Positions 1 through 9,799 are shown, counted from the stretch's first letter. The stretch is DNA of 64,000 nt from Marinomonas sp. SBI8L (GCF_001624705.1 NZ_JSEO01000010.1:124001-188000), one strand, 5' to 3'. Program-made: numbers and translations. The notes: a model not told the origin generated them from the letters alone.

Positions 1-391
1 AAATGCGTATCACTTGATGAAAAATTAATCACACAAAACCTTAATGTGAAATTTATTTTGCTAATGGGGCTATGATGTCTTAGTTTGACAATGTATCCTG
101 ATCTCATTATTTCAATATCGCAATAATTGAAATTTAGTTATTAATTATGTTTTTTGTGAATACCACAGGTCTTATTTAATAACGATCTCTTCTATTTTAC
201 TCAAGAAGAGGGCAACCAAGCTCATAGTTTGAATCCAGTTTATACCTTGAGTTTGAAACATATATGAGGCTGCTATGCACCTTAATAAAAATAAAAGACT
301 AACCTAGCTACCAAATTGGCTTAATTGGATATCAAGCAAGTTAGAAGCAGAATCCAATTCCAAATATGTTCATTAAAGAGGACTGTTCGTT
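1..391. other. Leader/intergenic region before purine permease
   Basis: No gene is visible here. Two perfect inverted repeats can be seen: a 7-bp stem (187-193 with 204-210, 10-nt loop) that lacks a T-run, and an 8-bp stem (323-330 with 352-359) ending about 32 nt before the permease start. The second could fold in the 5' leader of the permease mRNA. I looked for the conserved purine-riboswitch core and did not find it. Confidence 0.4.
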
Positions 392-1726
392 ATGATCAGC
401 AGCAATTCCGAACCTAATTCAATACCTTCCAATTTTTTGGAGCGTTTTTTCAAACTTAAACAACACGGCTCTAACGTAAAAAATGAGATGATTGGTGGTA
501 TCACTACTTTTGCTACCATGGCATACATTATTTTTGTTAACCCGAGCATTATGGCTGCCTCAGGCATGGACCATGGTGCTGTGTTTGTTGCCACTTGCAT
601 CGGAGCCGCTATTGGTTGTCTTTTGATGGGGTTGTTTGCAAATTGGCCAGTTGGATTAGCGCCAGGTATGGGCCTTAACGCCTTTTTTGCTTTTACTGTC
701 GTTGGTGAGATGGGTTATAGCTGGGAAGTGGCTTTAGGTGCAGTATTTCTCTCAGGTGTTATTTTTGTGGCCATGAGCTTTTACCGTGTTAGAGAATGGA
801 TTATAGAAAGCATTCCACAAAGCTTACGTTTTGCTATGACAGCGGGTGTTGGACTTTTCCTTGGGTTGATTGGGCTTAAAGGGGCTGGCATTGTTGTTGA
901 TAACCCTGCCACGCTTATATCTATGGGTGATTTTACTCAACCAAGTGCATTACTAGCAGGTGTTTGCTTTCTTATTATTGCTGTACTGAGCGAACGTAAG
1001 GTTTTTGGTGCCGTACTCATTGGTATTATTAGTGTCACTTTGGTTGGACTTGGGTTGGGAATTGTTGAGTACAATGGTATTTTCTCGGCACCACCTAGTA
1101 TTGCTCCAACCTTTATGGCGATGGATATTATGGGGGCTTTAAACATCTCCATGGTGAGTGTCATTTTAGCCTTTCTTTTCGTTAATATGTTCGATACGGC
1201 TGGCACCTTAATGGGAGTTGCTGATAGAGCTAATCTAATAGATCCAGAAACCAATAAAATTCAGGGGCTAAGTAAAGCGCTTAAAGCAGATAGTGTTGCA
1301 AGTGTTGCGGGTGCGTGTGTAGGTTGTCCGCCTGTCACAAGTTATCTTGAAAGTGCTGCAGGTGTCGCTGCGGGTGGTCGTACTGGTCTTTCTGCTTTAG
1401 TTATCGGTGCTCTGTTCGTTTTAGCAATATTCTTATCCCCTTTAGCTGCAATGATTCCTGCTTATGCCACAGCGGGTGCGCTTATATATGTCGCTTTCGT
1501 TATGATTAGTAGCTTGCAGCATGTAAACTGGCGTGATTTTACTGATTCAGCACCTGCTGCTATCACCGCATTTATGATGCCTTTAACCTTCTCAATTGCT
1601 AACGGTATTGCCTTAGGCTTTATCACTTATACCGTACTAAAACTTGCTACAGGAAAATCAAAAGATGTTTCTGTTTGCATGTATGTTCTGACCTTAGTGT
1701 TTGTCGCTAAGCTTATGTTTTTATAA
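392..1726 (+). CDS. NCS2/AzgA-family purine (hypoxanthine/guanine/adenine) permease
   Basis: Inner-membrane proton symporter for purine bases. The 444-residue length and the order of about 12-14 hydrophobic segments fit the AzgA branch of the NCS2 family (AdeP/GhxP/PbuG-like). Recognisable family stretches are GLAPGMGLNAFFAF near residue 90, the NMFDTAGTLMGVA segment in the middle, and the TSYLESAAGVAAGGRTGL segment near residue 310. The ATG is preceded by an AAAGAGG Shine-Dalgarno 9 nt upstream. The gene is monocistronic and closed by a strong terminator at 1745. The exact base preference (adenine versus guanine/hypoxanthine) cannot be read from the sequence. Confidence 0.9.
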   Translation: MISSNSEPNSIPSNFLERFFKLKQHGSNVKNEMIGGITTFATMAYIIFVNPSIMAASGMDHGAVFVATCIGAAIGCLLMGLFANWPVGLAPGMGLNAFFAFTVVGEMGYSWEVALGAVFLSGVIFVAMSFYRVREWIIESIPQSLRFAMTAGVGLFLGLIGLKGAGIVVDNPATLISMGDFTQPSALLAGVCFLIIAVLSERKVFGAVLIGIISVTLVGLGLGIVEYNGIFSAPPSIAPTFMAMDIMGALNISMVSVILAFLFVNMFDTAGTLMGVADRANLIDPETNKIQGLSKALKADSVASVAGACVGCPPVTSYLESAAGVAAGGRTGLSALVIGALFVLAIFLSPLAAMIPAYATAGALIYVAFVMISSLQHVNWRDFTDSAPAAITAFMMPLTFSIANGIALGFITYTVLKLATGKSKDVSVCMYVLTLVFVAKLMFL

Positions 1727-1744
1727 AGTTATTTAGTATCACTG

Positions 1745-1779
1745 AAAGCCCTTTAACTTAGGTTAAAGGGCTTTTTTTG
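1745..1779 (+). terminator. Rho-independent terminator of the purine permease
   Basis: A long GC-capped stem (AAAGCCCTTTAAC pairing with GTTAAAGGGCTTT) is followed by seven T residues, 19 nt after the permease stop codon. Confidence 0.9.
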
Positions 1780-1897
1780 TTTAAGTATGTAGGAAAACTG
1801 AAAAAAAATTGTGTGAAAAGAGGTAATTGACTAATTGTTACATTGTTTAGCTGGTCTATATCCTTAATAATGTCCCAATCATTTATAAGGTTTTATT

Positions 1898-2347
1898 ATG
1901 AAAATATGGGTAGATGCGGACGCCTGTCCCAATGTAATTAAAAACATTCTATTTAAAGCGTCAGAGCGTACCAAAATAGCGTGTATTCTAGTGGCAAATC
2001 AAAAAATTAATACACCACCTTCTGCTTTTATATCGAGCCGACAAGTGAGCCAAGGGTTTGATGTGGCAGATGACTATATTGTTCAAAACATTGAAGCAGG
2101 TGACTTAGCTATTACAGCTGATATTCCCCTTGCCGCTGAAATCATAGATAAAGATGCCACAGCGATAAATCCTAGGGGAGAGATTTATACTAAGGAAAAT
2201 ATTAAACAAAGATTGGCCATGCGAGACTTTATGGAATCAATGCGTAGCTCTGGCATACAATCAGGTGGACCTGCTGCTTTTAGCCAGCAAGATAGAATGG
2301 CTTTTGCTAATTCGCTTGATAAGTTATTGGCCAATAAGGTTAAATAA
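1898..2347 (+). CDS. yaiI: YaiI/YqxD family protein (UPF0178, DUF188)
   Basis: A 149-residue soluble protein of the conserved UPF0178 family, the usual family length. The N-terminus [15 protein letters not shown] is the family hallmark, with acidic residues in the PIN-like fold thought to bind metal. Later conserved stretches include [13 protein letters not shown] and NPRGEIYT. The biochemical role is not established; a nuclease-like activity has been proposed from the fold. It stands alone between two terminator-like structures and has an AAGG ribosome site upstream of the ATG. Confidence 0.88.
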   Translation: MKIWVDADACPNVIKNILFKASERTKIACILVANQKINTPPSAFISSRQVSQGFDVADDYIVQNIEAGDLAITADIPLAAEIIDKDATAINPRGEIYTKENIKQRLAMRDFMESMRSSGIQSGGPAAFSQQDRMAFANSLDKLLANKVK

Positions 2348-2397
2348 ATATGAGGGTGAATTGGTCGAGCGGTTAATATCACCCCATAAATAAAAAG

Positions 2398-2455
2398 AAA
2401 ATTCAGCTAATAGCTTTTACTAGAGCTCATAAACCGAAAGTTATTTGCTGAATTT
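2398..2455 (+). repeat. Inverted repeat in the yaiI-ndh spacer
   Basis: A 9-bp perfect stem (AAATTCAGC at 2398-2406 with GCTGAATTT at 2447-2455) is extended by four more pairs after one mismatch, and is followed by a short T stretch. It ends about 15 nt before the ndh start and just before its GAGGA ribosome site. It can act as the terminator of yaiI or as a leader structure of ndh. Confidence 0.55.
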
Positions 2456-2470
2456 TATTGAGGATTAGTT

Positions 2471-3760
2471 ATGAAACGCATAGTTGTAGTAGGTGGAGGC
2501 GCCGGTGGCCTTGAGCTTGTTACCCGATTGGGGCACAAGTTTGGTAAAACACGGCAAGCCGAAATCATTCTAATAGATAAAAGTCGTACTCATATATGGA
2601 AGCCTTTATTGCATGAAGTTGCGACAGGTTCTCTAGATATCAATACTGACGGCATTAGCTATCGTGCGCATTCAGCAAAACATTACTATCAGTTTCAACT
2701 TGGTTGTATGAATGGTATGGATGCTTCTAGAAAAGTGATCAAACTAGATGCATTGAATGATGATGAAGGGCATGAACTCTTGCCAGAAAGAGAGCTTAGC
2801 TACGATATTGTCGTATTAGCCATTGGTAGTGTGAGCAATGACTTTGGTACTCCAGGCGTTGCTGAAAACTGCTACTTCTTAGACTCTCATAAACAAGCTG
2901 AGCGCTTCCAACAAGCGTTATTGAATCAGTTCTTACGCATACAACAAGGAACGGATGAAGAGAACTTAAAACTCTCAATTGTAGGTGGCGGTGCGACAGG
3001 CGTTGAGTTATCGGCAGAGCTTTATCATGTTGCTGATCTGTTAAAAGCGTATGGTATGCCTGCGGTTTCAGCTAAACGTTTAGAAGTGGAGTTAATTGAA
3101 GCTGGTCAGCGCATTCTTCCAGCGTTACCTGATCGGATTGCAAATAGCGCCAGATCAGAACTGTCTCGTCTTGGTGTAAAGGTATCTGAATCAAAACGCA
3201 TTATTCGTGCGGAAAAAGAAGGCTTCATTACAGCTGATGAAACCCTTATTAATGCGGATATGATGATTTGGGCTGCTGGTGTGAAAGCACCTGATTTTGT
3301 TGCACAACTAGAGGGGTTTGAAACAAACCGGAATAACCAAATTCTAGTTAGGCCAAGTTTACAGTCTCAGTCTTTCGATAATGTGTATGTGATTGGCGAT
3401 TGTTGTGCTTGTGTGCAACCGGATGGTAGTTTTGTGCCACCAAGAGCTCAGTCTGCCCACCAGATGGCAAGCATGGTATTTAAAAACATCCAAGCCAGCT
3501 TCAGAGGGGAGCCGCTGCAAGATTATCTTTATAAAGACCATGGCTCCTTAGTGAACTTAAGCCGTTATAGTACGGTTGGAAGCTTAATGGGGAATTTGAC
3601 AGCAGGCTCTATGTTTGTAGAAGGGCGTATTGCACGCTTAGTATATGTGTCTTTATACCGATTACACCTCATAGCTATTCATGGGTGGACGAAAGCCATG
3701 ATAATCATGGCCGCTCAGAAAATTGGTAAAGTGGTTAAGCCTAAAATGAAACTTCATTAA
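2471..3760 (+). CDS. ndh: Type II NADH dehydrogenase (NADH:quinone oxidoreductase)
   Basis: Single-subunit, non-proton-pumping FAD enzyme that passes electrons from NADH to quinone at the inner face of the membrane. Its 429 residues match Ndh (about 430). The FAD dinucleotide fold is at residues 4-14 (VVVGGGAGGLE) and the NADH fold at 169-180 (SIVGGGATGVEL). The second FAD motif NVYVIGDCCA lies near 315, followed by the conserved PPRAQSAHQMA segment. The amphipathic C-terminal stretch that docks Ndh on the membrane is present. The ATG follows a GAGGA ribosome site. Convergent with the alpha-glucosidase gene and separated from it by a bidirectional terminator. Confidence 0.95.
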   Translation: MKRIVVVGGGAGGLELVTRLGHKFGKTRQAEIILIDKSRTHIWKPLLHEVATGSLDINTDGISYRAHSAKHYYQFQLGCMNGMDASRKVIKLDALNDDEGHELLPERELSYDIVVLAIGSVSNDFGTPGVAENCYFLDSHKQAERFQQALLNQFLRIQQGTDEENLKLSIVGGGATGVELSAELYHVADLLKAYGMPAVSAKRLEVELIEAGQRILPALPDRIANSARSELSRLGVKVSESKRIIRAEKEGFITADETLINADMMIWAAGVKAPDFVAQLEGFETNRNNQILVRPSLQSQSFDNVYVIGDCCACVQPDGSFVPPRAQSAHQMASMVFKNIQASFRGEPLQDYLYKDHGSLVNLSRYSTVGSLMGNLTAGSMFVEGRIARLVYVSLYRLHLIAIHGWTKAMIIMAAQKIGKVVKPKMKLH

Positions 3761-3799
3761 AGGCTGATTATCACCTATCTAAATTTCGTTTATCTAAAT

Positions 3800-3830
3800 A
3801 AATACGAGGTAAGTTCTTTACCTCGTATTT
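3800..3830. terminator. Bidirectional terminator between ndh and the alpha-glucosidase
   Basis: A 13-bp perfect stem (AAATACGAGGTAA with TTACCTCGTATTT) sits exactly between two convergent genes. The stem carries A and T tracts on its two sides, so it can stop transcription from either direction. Its right arm overlaps the stop codon of the minus-strand gene. Confidence 0.88.
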
Positions 3831-5592
3831 ACCCTCCAACGCTAGCTATTGCTGCTTCTTCAATGGTTTCTTCCTCATCCATTTGCTTACTCTTACAATG
3901 GATTTTGATGCTTTCTCTCTGACGATCATGCTTATTTGATTGAGCGTGATCATTAACGACATCGGCGATAACGCAGGTATTAGCAAATAAACTGATAATC
4001 CCACCGTGTGCATTGACTGACGCTTTATATTGACCACCTGGAAGGCTTGGTGGCAAAGGACATAATTTGATATCAAAATTTAGAGCGAACTGGAAAGTAT
4101 TGTCAGAAGTATTTAATGCAATTAAAGTCTCGTGATTTTCAAAAGTCCGAATAAAAATCAAACTCTTGTCATCGCTATGTATAAACTTGATATCACCAGA
4201 AATGAGCTCGGGCCTTAATTTGCGGAAATGCAAAAAATCCTGATAAGCCGTTAAAGTTGAGCCCGAATCATCTTCTTGTTTAGTGACATTGTTATCTATA
4301 TGTTCGGCCGAAACGGGGAGCCAAGGTGTTGTTGAGGAAAAGCCGCCATTTTTTGAACCACTCCAAGGAATTGGTGTGCGACAACCGTCTCGACCTTTAA
4401 ACTCTGGCCAAAAGGCGATACCAAAAGGATCAACTAATTGCTCGAAAGTAAGCTCGGCTTCTTTTAAACCTAATTCCTCACCTTGATACAAACAAATACT
4501 GCCGCGTAGGCACAAAAGCATAAGCATGAAAACCTTTGCTTGATTAGGATCTTGATTCCCTGATCCCCAGCGGCTAGCAACACGTTCTACATCATGGTTG
4601 CCAATTGACCAGCAAGGCCAGCCATCACCAAGAGCGTGTTCTATTGTCTCTATGGTGTGGCGGATATGATTCATTGAATTATCTTTGGTTAAAAGATCGA
4701 AGGAGTAACACATGTGAAGCTTGTCTTGACCTTGGGTGTATTCGGCCATGGTTTTTAAGGAAAAGTCACAGCCGACTTCGCCAACTGTTGTTGTACCTGG
4801 GTATTGATCCAATAAAGTCCGTAACCTTTTTAAAAAGCTGATATTAATAGGTTGAGATTTATCATAAAGGTGAAGTTGATAAGCGTAAGGATTATCAGGA
4901 CGAACACCTATTCCGCCTTCTTCTATGATTTCTCTTGCAGGATTATCTTTCAATTCAATGTCATGATAATAAAAGTTGGCCGTATCTAATCTGAATCCAT
5001 CTACTCCACGCTTAAGCCAAAACTCAACGGTATCAAGAAGGGCGTCAACAACATCAGGGTTATGGAAGTTTAAATCAGGCTGACTATCTAGAAAATTATG
5101 TAGGTAGTATTGACGGCGGCGGCTATCCCAATGCCAGGCGGGTCCACCAAAGACTGAAAGCCAATTATTGGGTACACTGCCATCAGGCTTAGGGTCTTGC
5201 CATACATACCAGTCATGTTTGTCGTTGGTTTTATCTTTACGAGACGCTGTAAACCAAGGGTGGGCATCAGAACTGTGATTTAATACCTGATCTATGATGA
5301 TTTTAAGTCCAAGAGAGTGGGCTTTAGATATCAAATTATCAAAATCAGTTAATGTGCCAAACATAGGATCGACATCACAATAATCACTAACATCATAGCC
5401 AAAGTCTTTCATGGGCGAGGTGAAAAAGGGCGATAGCCAAACTGCATCCACGCCTAGGCTTGCAATATAATCCAGTTTTTCAGTGACGCCAGGTAGGTCA
5501 CCAATGCCATCATTGTTAGAGTCAAAAAAGCTTCTTGGATAAACTTGGTAAATTACGCAACCACGCCACCATTGTGTATTCAATTCATTCAT
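3829..5592 (-). CDS. Alpha-glucosidase, glycoside hydrolase family 13 (subfamily 23-like)
   Basis: Cytoplasmic retaining alpha-glucosidase acting on short alpha-glucosides (maltose, sucrose or similar). The N-terminal 540 residues look very close to Halomonas alpha-glucosidase HaG (GH13_23), including DFGYDVSDY near 63, DQVLNHSSD near 101 and GFRLDTANFYYHD near 199. The inferred nucleophile is D203, the acid/base E272 (in VGEVG) and the transition-state stabiliser D334 (in NHDVER). There is no signal peptide. Unusual: after the expected end there is a hydrophilic tail of about 45 residues, with a KHDRQRESIK stretch and then an acidic DEEETIEEAA stretch, making the protein 587 rather than about 540 residues. 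No sugar transporter or regulator lies next to it; a MITE-like element begins about 105 bp upstream. Confidence 0.92.
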   Translation of the reverse strand: MNELNTQWWRGCVIYQVYPRSFFDSNNDGIGDLPGVTEKLDYIASLGVDAVWLSPFFTSPMKDFGYDVSDYCDVDPMFGTLTDFDNLISKAHSLGLKIIIDQVLNHSSDAHPWFTASRKDKTNDKHDWYVWQDPKPDGSVPNNWLSVFGGPAWHWDSRRRQYYLHNFLDSQPDLNFHNPDVVDALLDTVEFWLKRGVDGFRLDTANFYYHDIELKDNPAREIIEEGGIGVRPDNPYAYQLHLYDKSQPINISFLKRLRTLLDQYPGTTTVGEVGCDFSLKTMAEYTQGQDKLHMCYSFDLLTKDNSMNHIRHTIETIEHALGDGWPCWSIGNHDVERVASRWGSGNQDPNQAKVFMLMLLCLRGSICLYQGEELGLKEAELTFEQLVDPFGIAFWPEFKGRDGCRTPIPWSGSKNGGFSSTTPWLPVSAEHIDNNVTKQEDDSGSTLTAYQDFLHFRKLRPELISGDIKFIHSDDKSLIFIRTFENHETLIALNTSDNTFQFALNFDIKLCPLPPSLPGGQYKASVNAHGGIISLFANTCVIADVVNDHAQSNKHDRQRESIKIHCKSKQMDEEETIEEAAIASVGG

Positions 5593-5696
5593 TTCTCTTA
5601 TCCCTAAATCATGATGTAAATAATATATTGATAGTAAAAACCGAGTTTGTTTACGAATTAAGACGCATTATGAGCTTTAACGCAAATTCGTCTTCA

Positions 5697-5974
5697 GCTA
5701 GGGGGTCTGTGAATAAGGTCTCCCGTATCAGCATATGCTATAAGCGACTAGATTTATGGTGCAGAGCGCAACTTAGGAGTGACTTTATTGATAAGGCCCT
5801 AAAGATAATAGTAGCGCTTTTAGAAAATTAACTTCGGGTCTTCAAGAATACTTAAACGGTATTCATGGAAAATAACACCCTGCCTTGTCACTTTTCGAAA
5901 GGTAGCTAGATTAAGTCAAAGTTTTACTTTTTTGAGAAAACTGAGATGGGGTGGCTTAATCGCTGCTTCCTTAA
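5697..5974 (+). repeat. MITE-like element, copy 1
   Basis: About 278 bp homologous to the element at 40527-40819 in the same orientation. Shared blocks, in order: CTAGATTTATGG, GAGCGCAACTTA, a TTCGGGTCTT block, AACGG-ATT, TAACACCCTG, TTGTCACTT, CGAAAGGTA, and the terminal CTTAATCGC block ending TTCCTTAA. The left end is degraded (CTAGGGGGTCTG instead of TTAAGGAACCTA). It contains no supportable gene and fills most of the gap between the alpha-glucosidase and the MFS gene. Confidence 0.75.
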
Positions 5975-6120
5975 TAAAAACACTATAAATTTAAATTATT
6001 ACTAAGATTAGATTAGTTGTGCCGCCCTTGATGGGGTAAAATAATCTATTAATCGTCTGTTACATTCATCAAGTGTTCTTAACCAAAAGTACAAGATGAT
6101 TGCCTTGTTTGGAAAACATT

Positions 6121-7275
6121 ATGTTCTCAGCCCGCTCACGTCATATTGCATGGCCCTTATTTAATTTCTATTTCTTTTTTTGCGCCATGATAGGTGTGTT
6201 TATGCCTTATATGTCAGTGTACTTTAAGTCGATAGGGTTTAATGGCACGCAGACTGGCCAATTACTTTCGCTGGTGACACTGTCTACCATTGTCGCACCG
6301 CATTTTTGGGGTTGGTTAACAAACACCTTAGGTTTACCTAAAAGGGCTCTGCAAATAGCGGTTATCGGTGCTTGCATCATGGCTATCTGTATGAACTTTG
6401 TTGAAAGTTATCAGGCTTTTTGGTGGATAATGCTGTTATATGCTGTCTTTTTTTCTGCCTTAACACCACTTAGTGATACTTTAACCTTGAGAAGTATTCG
6501 CAACCTTAATGTTCCTTATACAAGAATACGTGTCGGGGGCTCGATCGGTTTTATCGTTGCCGTAACTTTTGCTGGTTATCTGATTGAATCATTCGGACCG
6601 GTTGTTATTTTACCGAGTCTGACGGCTTTCTTACTTATCGCTGTACTGACAAGTTTTTATATCTATGAGCAACCAATAGATACCAATATTAAAAAGAATA
6701 AAGGCGACTTTGTTAATCTGATTAAAAATAGAGAAGTGATTTTCTTTTTGATTCTCGCATTTTTATCTTTTATGGCTCATGCACCATTTAACGTGTTTTT
6801 TGCTGTGCATTTAACGAATGCAGGCTTTAGTGGTGATCAAGTTGGGCTATTAATTGCCTTTGGTGTTTTAGTAGAGATCTTTGTTTTTATTTTCTTAGGA
6901 AATTTTTTCGCACGGCTTAATGTTGTATACCTAATCGCATTCTGTTTCATTTCTGGAATAGTGCGCTGGTATTTAATTGCTTGGTACGCAGACAATGTGA
7001 TGATTGCACTTTTTACTCAATTGCTGCACTGCATTACTTTTGCCACTTTCCATATGGTATCTATCGCTCAGATAAATCGATTATTCCCAGAGCAATATGC
7101 TGCTCAAGGACAAGCTATGTATAGCGGCTTTGCAATTGGTTTAGGTGGTGGTGTTGGTATGGTTGGTTCAGGGTATCTATGGGATTGGTTTGGCGGGGAA
7201 TGGACTTTTGCCGCAGCATCAATCGTAAGTCTCATTGCCCTGATTGTATTGATTATTAGCCAAAGAGTGCGTTAA
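6121..7275 (+). CDS. MFS permease, HcaT/phenylpropionate-transporter-like (MFS_1_like)
   Basis: Inner-membrane permease of about 384 residues with 12 predicted membrane segments. The N-terminus (RHIAWPLFNFYFFFCAMIG, then FMPYMSVYFKSIGFNGTQ) and the central RIRVGGSIGFI stretch are characteristic of the HcaT/YajR-like branch of the major facilitator superfamily, often annotated as 3-phenylpropionate transporters. The substrate is not known; no aromatic catabolic genes are nearby. A longer reading frame begins with TTG at 6100, but the ATG at 6121 with GGAAA upstream fits the family start better. Its last 4 bp overlap the stop end of the convergent LysR gene. Confidence 0.85.
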   Translation: MFSARSRHIAWPLFNFYFFFCAMIGVFMPYMSVYFKSIGFNGTQTGQLLSLVTLSTIVAPHFWGWLTNTLGLPKRALQIAVIGACIMAICMNFVESYQAFWWIMLLYAVFFSALTPLSDTLTLRSIRNLNVPYTRIRVGGSIGFIVAVTFAGYLIESFGPVVILPSLTAFLLIAVLTSFYIYEQPIDTNIKKNKGDFVNLIKNREVIFFLILAFLSFMAHAPFNVFFAVHLTNAGFSGDQVGLLIAFGVLVEIFVFIFLGNFFARLNVVYLIAFCFISGIVRWYLIAWYADNVMIALFTQLLHCITFATFHMVSIAQINRLFPEQYAAQGQAMYSGFAIGLGGGVGMVGSGYLWDWFGGEWTFAAASIVSLIALIVLIISQRVR

Positions 7276-8174
7276 CTATCATGACCATGAGATATCTCTT
7301 TTTCCAGTAAAGACATCATGGCAGCAGCGCTACGACTTAATGTTCTTTGTTTGTGATAAATTACGCCTAGTCGCCTTTCTAGAATGAGGTCATTGGCAGC
7401 AAGTACCTTATGATGTTGATTTACTAAAGTTGAGGGGAGTAAAGACCAACCCCAACCAATGGAAACTAGCATGGTCAGCGTATCAAAATTGTTGGTACTC
7501 ATTCTGACATTGGGTTTTAAACCCTGGCTCCCAAGCACCTTATCTACCATCTGTCTGGTAAAAGTATTTTGATCTGGTAATACACACGGCATGCTAGCCA
7601 ATGCTTCTATATTAACTTCTTGGTTTGTTTTACTTTCATTGGTTGCCAGTTCGTGATCTTGCCCAACAACTAACATGAGAGGGTCTGACCAAATGGGTAT
7701 CGACTCTATCATTGGATTTTCATCGTTCGATAGGGTAATGACGGCAATTTCTGTGTCACCCTTTAATACTTGTTGGTAAGCATCTTCTGATTGCGTGAAA
7801 TCAATTTCGATTAATACATTTGGGTAATCATTCTGATATTGCTTCAGCGCTTTAGGTAGCCTGTGTAAGCCAATATGATGACTTGTCGCCATTTTTAATT
7901 CGCCGGTTATGACTTCATCTTGAGTTGTTAAACTTCGTTTAATATCACGAATGTCAGCAGTAATCTTTTTAGCTTTGGGTAATAGTTGATGGCCAGCTTC
8001 TGTCAGTTGTATCTGGCGACCAATACGATCAAAAAGCTTTAGCTCTAAACTGGCTTCTAAAGCGGCAATGCGTTTACTAACTGCCGGTTGAGTGACAAAG
8101 AGTTGTTCTGCAGCATCAGAAAATGAGGCGGTTTCTGCAACCTTTATAAAAGTCAGTAATTCTGAGATTTCCAT
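7272..8174 (-). CDS. LysR-type transcriptional regulator divergent from leuC
   Basis: A 300-residue LysR-type regulator. Residues 1-60 form the winged helix-turn-helix (SFSDAAEQLFVTQPAVSKRIAALE); the rest is a periplasmic-binding-protein-like effector domain. It faces leuC across a 188-bp shared promoter region holding a classical T-N11-A box, which suggests autoregulation and control of leuCDB. A LysR gene divergent from leuC is common in pseudomonads and relatives; the inducer is not readable from sequence. Convergent 4-bp overlap with the MFS gene. Confidence 0.9.
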   Translation of the reverse strand: MEISELLTFIKVAETASFSDAAEQLFVTQPAVSKRIAALEASLELKLFDRIGRQIQLTEAGHQLLPKAKKITADIRDIKRSLTTQDEVITGELKMATSHHIGLHRLPKALKQYQNDYPNVLIEIDFTQSEDAYQQVLKGDTEIAVITLSNDENPMIESIPIWSDPLMLVVGQDHELATNESKTNQEVNIEALASMPCVLPDQNTFTRQMVDKVLGSQGLKPNVRMSTNNFDTLTMLVSIGWGWSLLPSTLVNQHHKVLAANDLILERRLGVIYHKQRTLSRSAAAMMSLLEKEISHGHDS

Positions 8175-8211
8175 TTGTCTATTTTCCCGAGTTCAGAGAG
8201 TCAAAATGCCA

Positions 8212-8226
8212 ATTGAATTTGTCAAT
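8212..8226. promoter_or_regulatory. LysR-type operator (T-N11-A box)
   Basis: A perfect 5-5 palindrome, ATTGA-N5-TCAAT, matching the T-N11-A consensus of LysR regulators. It lies 38 bp before the LysR start and 137 bp before leuC, the position expected for the primary regulator-binding site. Confidence 0.65.
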
Positions 8227-8362
8227 TTTGGTTTGATTTGCTCATAAATTAATCATTAATCCATCTATTCCAAAAAATAATCCAAAACATGAAAAATATG
8301 AATTTGAGTAATTTAGACATAAGCAGTAGGATTACGCAATCAGTTATGCAGGAGAGAATTCA

Positions 8363-9790
8363 ATGTCAACGAAAACCTTATATGACAAGTTATGGGACCA
8401 ACATCTTGTTAAGCAAAGAGATGATGGTAGTGCGTTAATTTATATCGACTTACAACTTCTACATGAAGTGACATCACCACAGGCTTTTGAAGGTTTACGT
8501 ATGGCAAACCGTAAGCCTTGGCGTATCAGTGGTAACTTAGCTACTCCTGACCATAATGTTCCGACTACTAAGAATGAGCGTCGTGAAGGGGTTAATGGTA
8601 TTGCTGATCCTGTATCAAAGATTCAGGTAGTTACATTAGATGAAAACTGTGATGAATTTGGTATTACTGAATTCAATATGATGGATGAACGTCAAGGTAT
8701 TGTGCATGTTGTTGGGCCAGAACAAGGTGCGACATTACCTGGAATGACAGTGGTATGTGGCGATTCACATACTTCTACCCATGGTGCATTTGGTGCATTA
8801 GCCCATGGTATCGGTACTTCTGAGGTTGAGCATGTTTTAGCAACTCAATGTTTAGTTCAGAAAAAGAATAAAAACATGTTAGTTCGAGTGGATGGCGAAC
8901 TATCACCTTATGTTTCTGCAAAAGATGTTGTACTTGCCATTATTGGTGAAATTGGTACGGCTGGTGGTACAGGTTATGTTATCGAATTTGGCGGTACAGG
9001 TATCCAAAGTCTTTCTATGGAAGGCCGTATGACTGTCTGTAATATGGCAATTGAAGCCGGTGCGCGAGTTGGTTTAATTGCAGTAGACCAAACAACAATC
9101 GATTATGTTGAAGGTCGTCCATATGCGCCAAAAGGCGAACAGTGGGATCAAGCTGTTGAAGCATGGAAAGATCTTGTGTCTGATGAAGGCGCACATTTTG
9201 ATAATGTTGTTGTTCTTAAGGCTGAAGATATCAAGCCTCAAGTTACCTGGGGTACATCACCAGAAATGGTTATCGCAATTGATCAAGCCATTCCACGCTC
9301 TGAAGATCAAACTGATCCAGTGTTAAAAGAAGGTTATGCACGTGCATGGAAATACATGGGGTTAGAAGGGAAGTCAGTATTGGCTGACATTACCTTAGAC
9401 CGTGTTTTCATCGGTTCTTGTACTAACTCTCGTATCGAAGATCTACGTATTGCCGCAGAAGTTGTTAAAGGTCGCCAAGTAGCAGAAAGCTTGAAACAGG
9501 CAATTGTTGTACCTGGTTCTGGTTTGGTTAAAGCGCAAGCAGAAGCTGAAGGTTTAGATGAAATCTTTACTCAAGCTGGTCTTGAATGGCGTGAGCCAGG
9601 CTGCTCAATGTGTCTTGCTATGAATGCTGATAAGTTAGGTAACGGTGAACATTGTGCTTCAACATCAAACCGTAACTTTGAAGGTCGTCAAGGCTTTGGT
9701 GGACGCACGCACTTGGTGAGTCCAGCTATGGCAGCTGCCGCAGCAATTGCTGGCCACTTTGTTGACGTTAATGAATTAGTAAAACACTAG
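8363..9790 (+). CDS. leuC: 3-isopropylmalate dehydratase large subunit
   Basis: Aconitase-family subunit that with LeuD isomerises 2-isopropylmalate to 3-isopropylmalate, the second step specific to leucine synthesis. The 475 residues are full length. The three 4Fe-4S ligands are C353 (in [11 protein letters not shown]), C414 and C417 (in GCSMCLAMN). The substrate-binding block [14 protein letters not shown] is near residue 132. Translation starts at ATG with AGGAGAG 7 nt upstream. First gene of leuC-leuD-leuB, with leuD 9 bp downstream. Confidence 0.98.
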   Translation: MSTKTLYDKLWDQHLVKQRDDGSALIYIDLQLLHEVTSPQAFEGLRMANRKPWRISGNLATPDHNVPTTKNERREGVNGIADPVSKIQVVTLDENCDEFGITEFNMMDERQGIVHVVGPEQGATLPGMTVVCGDSHTSTHGAFGALAHGIGTSEVEHVLATQCLVQKKNKNMLVRVDGELSPYVSAKDVVLAIIGEIGTAGGTGYVIEFGGTGIQSLSMEGRMTVCNMAIEAGARVGLIAVDQTTIDYVEGRPYAPKGEQWDQAVEAWKDLVSDEGAHFDNVVVLKAEDIKPQVTWGTSPEMVIAIDQAIPRSEDQTDPVLKEGYARAWKYMGLEGKSVLADITLDRVFIGSCTNSRIEDLRIAAEVVKGRQVAESLKQAIVVPGSGLVKAQAEAEGLDEIFTQAGLEWREPGCSMCLAMNADKLGNGEHCASTSNRNFEGRQGFGGRTHLVSPAMAAAAAIAGHFVDVNELVKH

Positions 9791-9799
9791 GAGACAATT

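Noticed and set aside
1-391. Purine riboswitch before the purine permease
   Set aside because: The conserved three-way-junction core and loop-loop sequences are absent.
2351-2390. GGGTGA-N-TCACCC stem with a GGTCGAGCGGTTAA stretch resembling the 5' part of a tRNA-Ser/Leu
   Set aside because: No anticodon arm, T-arm or acceptor 3' strand follows; the resemblance is limited to about 14 bases.
5535-5831. 98-codon plus-strand frame
   Set aside because: It runs from the start of the alpha-glucosidase gene into the MITE-like element, has no ribosome site and no recognisable protein features.
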